A stretch of DNA of 64,000 nucleotides from Elusimicrobiaceae bacterium. GTDB lineage: Bacteria; Elusimicrobiota; Elusimicrobia; Elusimicrobiales; Elusimicrobiaceae. A program made the position numbers and the translations under genes. Positions 59,041 to 64,000 of this stretch are shown here, piece by piece. Position 1 is the stretch's first letter; every line of letters starts with the position of its first letter. The stretch spans positions 234,134 through 298,133 of the forward strand of contig JAFYXM010000010.1 in assembly GCA_017546175.1 (NCBI GenBank), in the 5' to 3' direction. The notes under the pieces were generated by a model, which searched no databases, was not told the DNA's origin, and worked only from the letters and a program-made list of their open reading frames with translations.

Positions 59041-60061
59041 TGAGTTTAATCCTTGGATCCACAGCCGTGTATAAAATATCTGAGAGTAAATTGCCTATTA
59101 CAAACAACACCGCCACCATTAGCGAAAACCCCATAATGCCGGCAATGTCTAATTGTTGGGCCGCCGTTACGCCAAAACGACCGATACCCGGATATTGAAA
59201 AATAGTTTCCACAATCACCGTTCCACCCAGCAGACGGATAAACTGAATGCTGGCCAGGGTAATCACGGGGATAATGGCATTTTTACCAGCATGCCGATAT
59301 ACCACTGCTCTTTCGGCAAGGCCCTTGGCACGGGCGGTGCGCACATAATCTTTGCCCAATTCTTCCAACATACTTGAGCGCATCACGCGCACCATCAATG
59401 CAAAAGACCCGATACACAAGGTAAATGCAGGCAAAAACAAATGTCTCATCACATCCCAAAATACACGCAAATTACCGTTTAACAGAGCATCTATAAGCAA
59501 AAGCCCCGTATATTGGTGGAAGTTAGGCCCGTGGATGGTCACGTCGGTCATTACCGAATACCCACCCGGTGGGAACCAACCCAGTTTCCCGTAGAAGAGC
59601 ATGAGTAGCAACAGCCCTAATACAAAAATGGGTAAAGAAAACCCTCCCACCGAAATCAACCGCGCGGCAATATCTTGCCATTTATCCTTTTTAACCGCAG
59701 ACACCGTGCCGAACCATATCCCGAACAAAAGCACCAGTATAATAGTGGCAAAGGCCAGTTGCACCGTGGCGGGCAGATACTCTTTGATTGCGCTGGCTAC
59801 GGGCATATTGGCACTGTGACTATACCCCAAATCTCCCTGCAACGCACTGCCTAGCCAACGCCCATATTGCTTAAATACATTATCACGTAAACCATATTTT
59901 ACGATTACTTCTTCCATGGCACCCATCTGACGCGGATCTTTGATGTACAAAGAAGCACGCATCTCAGGGCTGAGGCGTTGGGTCAACAAAAACAATAGAA
60001 ATGTAACACCCAACACCACCAGCGGCAACAAAAGAAGTCTGCGCAAAATATAACGAGTCAT
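59033..60061 (-). CDS. Peptide ABC transporter permease (DppB/OppB type)
   Basis: 342 residues, six membrane helices. Start MTRYILRRLLLLPLVVLGVT is typical of OppB, as are the EAA loop YVRTARAKGLAERAVVYRHA and FQYPGIGRFGVTAAQQLD. The periplasmic part between helices 1 and 2 is of normal size. Two bases after the M20 peptidase gene. Confidence 0.92.
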   Translation of the reverse strand: MTRYILRRLLLLPLVVLGVTFLLFLLTQRLSPEMRASLYIKDPRQMGAMEEVIVKYGLRDNVFKQYGRWLGSALQGDLGYSHSANMPVASAIKEYLPATVQLAFATIILVLLFGIWFGTVSAVKKDKWQDIAARLISVGGFSLPIFVLGLLLLMLFYGKLGWFPPGGYSVMTDVTIHGPNFHQYTGLLLIDALLNGNLRVFWDVMRHLFLPAFTLCIGSFALMVRVMRSSMLEELGKDYVRTARAKGLAERAVVYRHAGKNAIIPVITLASIQFIRLLGGTVIVETIFQYPGIGRFGVTAAQQLDIAGIMGFSLMVAVLFVIGNLLSDILYTAVDPRIKLSE

Positions 60062-60063
60062 AA

Positions 60064-61206
60064 TTATCCGCGGTAACTCAGCACCGTATCTACTACTATA
60101 CGGGCGGCTCTATAAAAATCGGGCAAACTTAAATATTCGTCCAAAGAGTGGCATTTTTCCACTCCTATCCCCAAATTGGGCAAGGCCAACCCATGCTGGG
60201 CCATTACATTGGCGTCACAACCGCCGCCGCAAACTATGGCTTTCAAATTTACACCGTGTTTGCGCGCTGCAGCTATAGTCAATTTTACGGAAGTGGAAGT
60301 TTTGGATATGTTTTGAGCACCGTAACTAAGCTCCGTTTCAATTTCAATTTTCGGCTGAATAGTTTTGCCGTCCACTTTTTTAACAAAAGCCTTTTCGGCC
60401 TTGGCAAAGCAGTCTTTCATGTGTTTGATTTGTTTTTCCAGTTTTTTTGCATTTAAACTGCGCACTTCCCCTTTTAGAGTAAGCTCCGATAAGACGGCAT
60501 TAGTAATTCTGCCGCCGGAAATAACGCCAAAATTGCACACGGTTTCTTTATCCACACGTCCGTGTTTCATCAAACGCATGGCTTTGCTCAGCACATCCAA
60601 GGCCGATATTCCCTTTTCGGGGCAGACACCCGCATGAGCCGTTACGCCGTGAATAGCAACATTAAAATTATATTTTCCGGGACCGCGAATGATTAATTCT
60701 TCGCTGCTTTCATTGTCCAAAATCAGCCCATCCGTACCCTTAATTTTGCTATAGTCTAAATATTTTGCACCCGTAATACAAACTTCTTCACACAAGGTAA
60801 AAATAACCTGCACGGAAGGGTGGTTGCCTTTAAGTTCTTTAAGCACACGCAACGTTTCCAAAATAATGGCAATACCGGCCTTATCGTCAGCTCCTAAAAT
60901 GGTGGTCCCGTCGGAAGTGACGCGGTCTTTCTTCACACATGGTTTTACGCCTACACCGGGGCAAACCGTATCCATGTGAGCAGATAAAATAAAGGGTTTG
61001 CCTTTTCCTTTACCTTTCAAGGTGGCAATAATATTACCCGCAGCATTGGTGTTAAACTTTTTACCGGATTTATCTACATATACGATGCAACCCAATTTTT
61101 TGAGTTCCTCTACCAACACTTTATGAATTTTTGCTTCATTAAAAGACTCACTGTCAATTTGTACCAGTTTTAAAAAGTTATCCAAAAGTCTTTTTTCGTT
61201 TATCAT
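60064..61206 (-). CDS. M20-family di/tripeptidase (PepT-like)
   Basis: 380 residues, cytosolic. Two-zinc exopeptidase: metal His/Asp in SAHMDTVCPG, bridging Asp in ILGADDKAGIAI, catalytic Glu in TLCEEVCITGA, later ligands in LDNESSEEL and GVEKCHSLDEYL. The lid domain carries GVTAHAGVCPEKGISALDV. Closest in pattern to the PepT-like/M20B group. Lying between the ATPase and permease genes of a peptide importer, it probably trims the imported peptides. Confidence 0.9.
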   Translation of the reverse strand: MINEKRLLDNFLKLVQIDSESFNEAKIHKVLVEELKKLGCIVYVDKSGKKFNTNAAGNIIATLKGKGKGKPFILSAHMDTVCPGVGVKPCVKKDRVTSDGTTILGADDKAGIAIILETLRVLKELKGNHPSVQVIFTLCEEVCITGAKYLDYSKIKGTDGLILDNESSEELIIRGPGKYNFNVAIHGVTAHAGVCPEKGISALDVLSKAMRLMKHGRVDKETVCNFGVISGGRITNAVLSELTLKGEVRSLNAKKLEKQIKHMKDCFAKAEKAFVKKVDGKTIQPKIEIETELSYGAQNISKTSTSVKLTIAAARKHGVNLKAIVCGGGCDANVMAQHGLALPNLGIGVEKCHSLDEYLSLPDFYRAARIVVDTVLSYRG

Positions 61207-61215
61207 ACATTCTCC

Positions 61216-62208
61216 TCATACCGCATAGCGGCTTTTGTCGTTTTGAAACGGCAAGCGCGTACACGCGCACTGATGCCCCTTTTCTTTTGTTTCGGTCAGC
61301 GCCGAGGGCTGCTCGCAAACTTGCACGTTGTAATAATGACAACGCGCGGCATACGGGCACAGGCTTTCTGCCAAAGACAAGTCATATTTAGTTGGCACAG
61401 GCTCTCTGTTTTTTTGCAAATTAGGATCTGGCAAGGGCACAGCCGAGAGTAAAGCCTCTGTATAAGGATGTTGCGGATTTTTAAGTAATTTTTCCGCAGG
61501 GCCGCATTCTACGATTTTGCCCTGATACATCACGGCAATACGGTCACACAAAAAGCGCGCCACCCCAAAATCATGCGAAATAAACAGCACACTCAGCCCG
61601 CGCTGACGGCTGATTTCTTTAAGTAAATTTAAAATTTGCGCCTGCACAGACACGTCCAAGGCAGACACAGGTTCATCGGCCACCAAAATTTTAGGCGCCA
61701 AGGCCAAAGCTCTGGCAATGGCAATGCGTTGGCGCTGCCCGCCCGAAAACTCATGCGGATATCGGTGCAGATGTGCCGGATCTAAACCGACGGCTTGCAT
61801 TAACTCTTTTAATTTTTCTTCCCGAATGGTTTTATCTTTGTGCAAGCCGTGTATGTCCCACGGTTCGGATAAAATTTGCTTTACCGTCATACGCGGGTCC
61901 AGACTGGAGTACGGGTCTTGAAAGACCACCTGCATATCTCGGCGCAAATACTGAAACTGAGCCTTATTTAATTTATTTAATTCCTGCTTCAATACCTGCA
62001 CCGAACCGCTCTGATACGGCTCCAACCCCAAAATCACTTTTGCCAAAGTGGTTTTACCGCAGCCGGACTCCCCCACCAAACCCAAAATTTCATGTTCGCG
62101 CAGACTGATCGTAACCTTGCGCAAAATGGTTTTATCCTGCGCCTTTGCAAACCAACCGCCTTTTCGGTAAGATTTGGTCAAATTTTTAATTTCTACGAGT
62201 GCGCTCAT
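61216..62208 (-). CDS. Peptide ABC transporter ATPase (DppF/OppF type)
   Basis: 330 residues from the ATG at 62208, which overlaps the upstream stop (ATGA) and has GGGAGG in front; a TTG at 62229 is less likely. Walker [17 protein letters not shown], signature FSGGQRQRIAIARALAL, Walker B KILVADEPVSALD, ISHDFGV. The C-terminal Cys motif SLCPYAARCHYYNVQVCEQP matches the oligopeptide-ATPase family's FeS-like cluster site. Confidence 0.94.
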   Translation of the reverse strand: MSALVEIKNLTKSYRKGGWFAKAQDKTILRKVTISLREHEILGLVGESGCGKTTLAKVILGLEPYQSGSVQVLKQELNKLNKAQFQYLRRDMQVVFQDPYSSLDPRMTVKQILSEPWDIHGLHKDKTIREEKLKELMQAVGLDPAHLHRYPHEFSGGQRQRIAIARALALAPKILVADEPVSALDVSVQAQILNLLKEISRQRGLSVLFISHDFGVARFLCDRIAVMYQGKIVECGPAEKLLKNPQHPYTEALLSAVPLPDPNLQKNREPVPTKYDLSLAESLCPYAARCHYYNVQVCEQPSALTETKEKGHQCACTRLPFQNDKSRYAV

Positions 62209-63185
62209 GCTTTTTCCTCCCGAAGCCAACAGCGCACCTCATGACCGTTTTTCGTAAAAAGAGGAGGTAAAGATTCGTGGCATTTGGCACACGCTTTCGG
62301 GCAGCGCGGCGCGAACGGACATCCGCTCAAGGTTTGCCCCGCTGCAGGCGGATATCCCTCAATGGCGGGTAATTTTTCTTGTTTATCGCGCACAGAAACC
62401 AAAGAGCATAAAAGACCTTGTGTGTACGGGTGAAGCGGACGGGAAAACAATTCTTCCACACTAGCTTTTTCCACGCAGTAGCCTCCGTAAAGGACCAGCA
62501 CTTCATCCGCCACGTCAGCCACAATGGACAAATTGTGCGTAATAAACACCGCTGCCATTTGATTTTGAGTTTGCAAATCTTTTATCAGCTTTAAAATCTG
62601 CGCTTGTACGGTTACGTCTAAAGCGGTGGTCGGCTCGTCGGCAATTAAAATATCGGGGTGCAAACACAAAGCCATGGCTATCATAATGCGCTGGCATTGA
62701 CCGCCTGAAAACTGAAAAGGATATTCTTTCATTCGCTCTTTGGCATTAGGTATGCCTACTTTTTTTAAGAGCCTGATAGCAGTGGCTTGGGCGCGCAACG
62801 CGGAGGTCTTGCGGTGTGCCAAAACAGTTTCCGTCAGCTGTGCCCCTACTGTGCGAATGGGGTTTAAACTGGTCATGGGGTCTTGGAAAATCATAGAAAT
62901 TTTGGCCCCGCGCAATTTTCGCAATTCTTCAGACGAAAGAGACAAAATATCTTTATTTTTAAAATAGATATGACCGCAGGTTATTTCTCCCCCCGAAGGA
63001 AGTATTTTTAAAAGAGACAACGCATGTACGGTTTTACCGCAGCCGGATTCCCCCACCACGGCAAGCACCTTTCCTTTTTCCAGTTGATAATCTAAACCAT
63101 GCAATACCTCAGCAGTGCCTAATTCGGTATGAAAAGCCACTTTTAAGTCCTGCACTTTTAGCACTGTATCCTTACGCGCGTCCAT
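62205..63185 (-). CDS. Peptide ABC transporter ATPase (DppD/OppD type)
   Basis: 326 residues. Walker [33 protein letters not shown], signature [15 protein letters not shown] (a Cys where OppD usually has Arg), Walker [24 protein letters not shown], and the tail motif [19 protein letters not shown]. First gene of the importer operon D-F-M20-B-C. Its start has a -10 (TATAAT) ending six bases before the ATG and no Shine-Dalgarno, so the whole operon mRNA may be leaderless. Confidence 0.94.
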   Translation of the reverse strand: MDARKDTVLKVQDLKVAFHTELGTAEVLHGLDYQLEKGKVLAVVGESGCGKTVHALSLLKILPSGGEITCGHIYFKNKDILSLSSEELRKLRGAKISMIFQDPMTSLNPIRTVGAQLTETVLAHRKTSALRAQATAIRLLKKVGIPNAKERMKEYPFQFSGGQCQRIMIAMALCLHPDILIADEPTTALDVTVQAQILKLIKDLQTQNQMAAVFITHNLSIVADVADEVLVLYGGYCVEKASVEELFSRPLHPYTQGLLCSLVSVRDKQEKLPAIEGYPPAAGQTLSGCPFAPRCPKACAKCHESLPPLFTKNGHEVRCWLREEKA

Positions 63186-63197
63186 ATATACATTATA
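63186..63197 (-). promoter_or_regulatory. -10 element directly in front of the oppD-like gene (leaderless start)
   Basis: Minus strand TATAAT (63197-63192), GTATAT, then ATG at 63185. The six-base spacer is identical to that of kdsA. Confidence 0.6.
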
Positions 63198-63234
63198 CTA
63201 TTTTACGTCTATACTCAGGCATAAAAACCCTGAC

Positions 63235-63263
63235 AAAAAAATACCCCGCCTTTAAGGCGGGGT
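63235..63263 (-). terminator. Terminator after the last pilin
   Basis: ACCCCGCC TTAAA GGCGGGGT followed on the minus strand by ATTTTTTT. Confidence 0.9.
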
Positions 63264-63285
63264 GTTGTGAAACTTTGGAGTTCAA

Positions 63286-63879
63286 CTAAAAATTAGCAGG
63301 TTCTCCGCAAGCACCGTCCACACCATTATTGCAGCATTTAGCAGAGGGAACTTCTAAGCCACAATATTCTCCACATAAGGCTTTATCTTCGTCTGCAGTT
63401 GTGCCGCTACCAGCCTCGCATTGCACTTGATTTCCTTGATAGTAACGAGTCAAGGTATAACCATAACGAGCATTACCATTACGTTTTGCGGTCACGGCAC
63501 CTTTTTCTAAGTTAGCAGACACATTGGTTTGATCCAAAGCGATTTCAAAACCATTAGCATCTGATTTACAACCTTCAGTGGTAGCAGAAGATCCTTCCCC
63601 ACCAGTAACTTCATTCGTACCCTTGGTGCAGAACTTAGTAACAGCAAGTCTAGTAGGAGAAACATCTAAACCAGAAAAATGGGTAGAATATTTTCCCTTT
63701 TTCATCAAGCTTCTTTGCTGAGCTTGGGCAACGTTACCCATAATTGTTTCAGCTTCCGCAATACGGGAGCGTTCTACTGCTTGGAAGTAGGCCGGTAAGG
63801 CCATAGCGGCTAAAATACCGATGATAAGTACTACCACCAATAATTCAACCAAGGTGAAGCCTTTGTTATTTTTCATCAT
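63286..63879 (-). CDS. Type IV pilin, candidate major pilin
   Basis: 197 residues. Prepilin signal MMKNNKG/FTLVELLVVVLIIGILAAMALPAYF with Glu5; the N-terminal helix fits major pilins best of the seven here. The globular domain has eight Cys, including CEAGSGTTADEDKALCGEYC and near the end KCCNNGVDGACGEPANF. GAGGAG lies seven bases ahead of the first ATG (a second ATG follows directly). It has a long structured leader and a strong terminator, which fits an abundant regulated transcript; being the main subunit is inference. Confidence 0.9.
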   Translation of the reverse strand: MMKNNKGFTLVELLVVVLIIGILAAMALPAYFQAVERSRIAEAETIMGNVAQAQQRSLMKKGKYSTHFSGLDVSPTRLAVTKFCTKGTNEVTGGEGSSATTEGCKSDANGFEIALDQTNVSANLEKGAVTAKRNGNARYGYTLTRYYQGNQVQCEAGSGTTADEDKALCGEYCGLEVPSAKCCNNGVDGACGEPANF

Positions 63880-64000
63880 TTTAATCTCCTCGGGTTAGTT
63901 AACCCTTTGTACGGGCCGCTTTTGGGAAACTGTAGGAGGTTTTTTAAACCCATCTGCGGCCCGTATCAAAATCGTATCAAAAAAAAAAAATAGTCAAGAC
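63880..64000 (-). promoter_or_regulatory. Long structured 5' leader of the last pilin gene
   Basis: On the minus strand a perfect 10-bp stem TACGGGCCGC / GCGGCCCGTA (63965-63956 and 63919-63910) encloses a 36-base loop that contains ACCTCCT. Next comes GGGTTAACTAACCC (63906-63893), a six-pair stem, then the Shine-Dalgarno GAGGAG (63891-63886). The loop CTCCT can pair with AGGAG of the ribosome-binding site. Upstream are two copies of CGTATCA and a 12-base A tract; no promoter was identified before the window ends. Confidence 0.5.

Noticed and set aside
1..64000. CRISPR arrays, insertion sequences, prophage or integrase genes
   Set aside because: No regularly spaced repeats, transposase motifs, terminal inverted repeats flanking genes, or phage structural genes were seen.

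Overview
The window reads as a single stretch of chromosome from a Gram-negative bacterium. It has no ribosomal RNA operon, transposon, prophage or CRISPR array. Three things suggest Elusimicrobiota (an Elusimicrobium-like, probably host-associated fermenter). First, seven short type IV pilin-like genes with near-identical prepilin N-termini are scattered among housekeeping genes. Second, there is an LPS-type envelope with peptide and N-acetylglucosamine uptake. Third, the base composition is moderate and A+T-leaning. This assignment is inference from gene content, not a database match. The three tRNA genes do not encode CCA, and a CCA-adding enzyme gene is present.

Layout. 1-5.7 kb (minus): a type IV pilus assembly operon, read from 5715 downwards: an OmpA-like TPR protein, a PilM-PilN fusion, PilO, PilP and the N-terminal part of the secretin PilQ, which runs off the window. 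5.9-10.6 kb: an O-antigen-ligase/TPR protein, a small membrane protein, a structured RNA candidate, trigger factor and tRNA-Leu/tRNA-Lys. 10.8-15.9 kb: a degenerate DUF885 protein, a pilin, a soluble MgtE_N-CBS protein, and an AlbA_2-domain protein coupled to a pilin. 16.0-21.0 kb (plus): a lipopolysaccharide operon (kdsA, 55-aa membrane protein, kdsD, lptC, lptA-like, lptB) ending in serine acetyltransferase. 21.1-22.5 kb: three tandem pilins. 22.7-32.3 kb: GMP reductase, a SlyD-like FKBP, a 1676-residue PAS-only protein, a Cys-rich lipoprotein, NadB and a pilin. 32.4-38.3 kb (plus): a complete GlcNAc operon (EIIA-HPr-EI fusion, EIICB, NagB, NagA). 38.5-47.1 kb: a MATE exporter, then the minus-strand run dnaB-alr-mlaE-mlaF-mlaD-radA, then HinT. 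47.1-54.9 kb: a frameshifted small gene, a TPR protein, a receiver-only regulator, a gamma-carbonic-anhydrase-like protein, an LPG-synthase-like membrane protein, UvrA, an RDD protein, a membrane-anchored CBM48-like protein and tRNA-Gly. 55-64 kb (minus): CCA enzyme, acyl-CoA ligase, a peptide ABC transporter with an embedded M20 peptidase, and a candidate major pilin.

The genes fit a cell that builds an LPS outer membrane (Kdo synthesis, Lpt export, Mla lipid transport), deploys type IV pili with a large pilin repertoire, and feeds on amino sugars and peptides.

The most interesting non-coding signal is a class of apparently leaderless genes. In kdsA, nadB, hinT and the oppD-like gene a -10 hexamer ends exactly six bases before the ATG, and there is no Shine-Dalgarno sequence. 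A related pattern is an extended -10 promoter of the form TG[C/T]TA[T/C][A/G]AT at seven sites. Three intergenic regions look like small structured RNAs: 8960-9118, 10660-10709 and 23829-23937. The last pilin has a long, structured 5' leader whose loop can pair with its own Shine-Dalgarno sequence.
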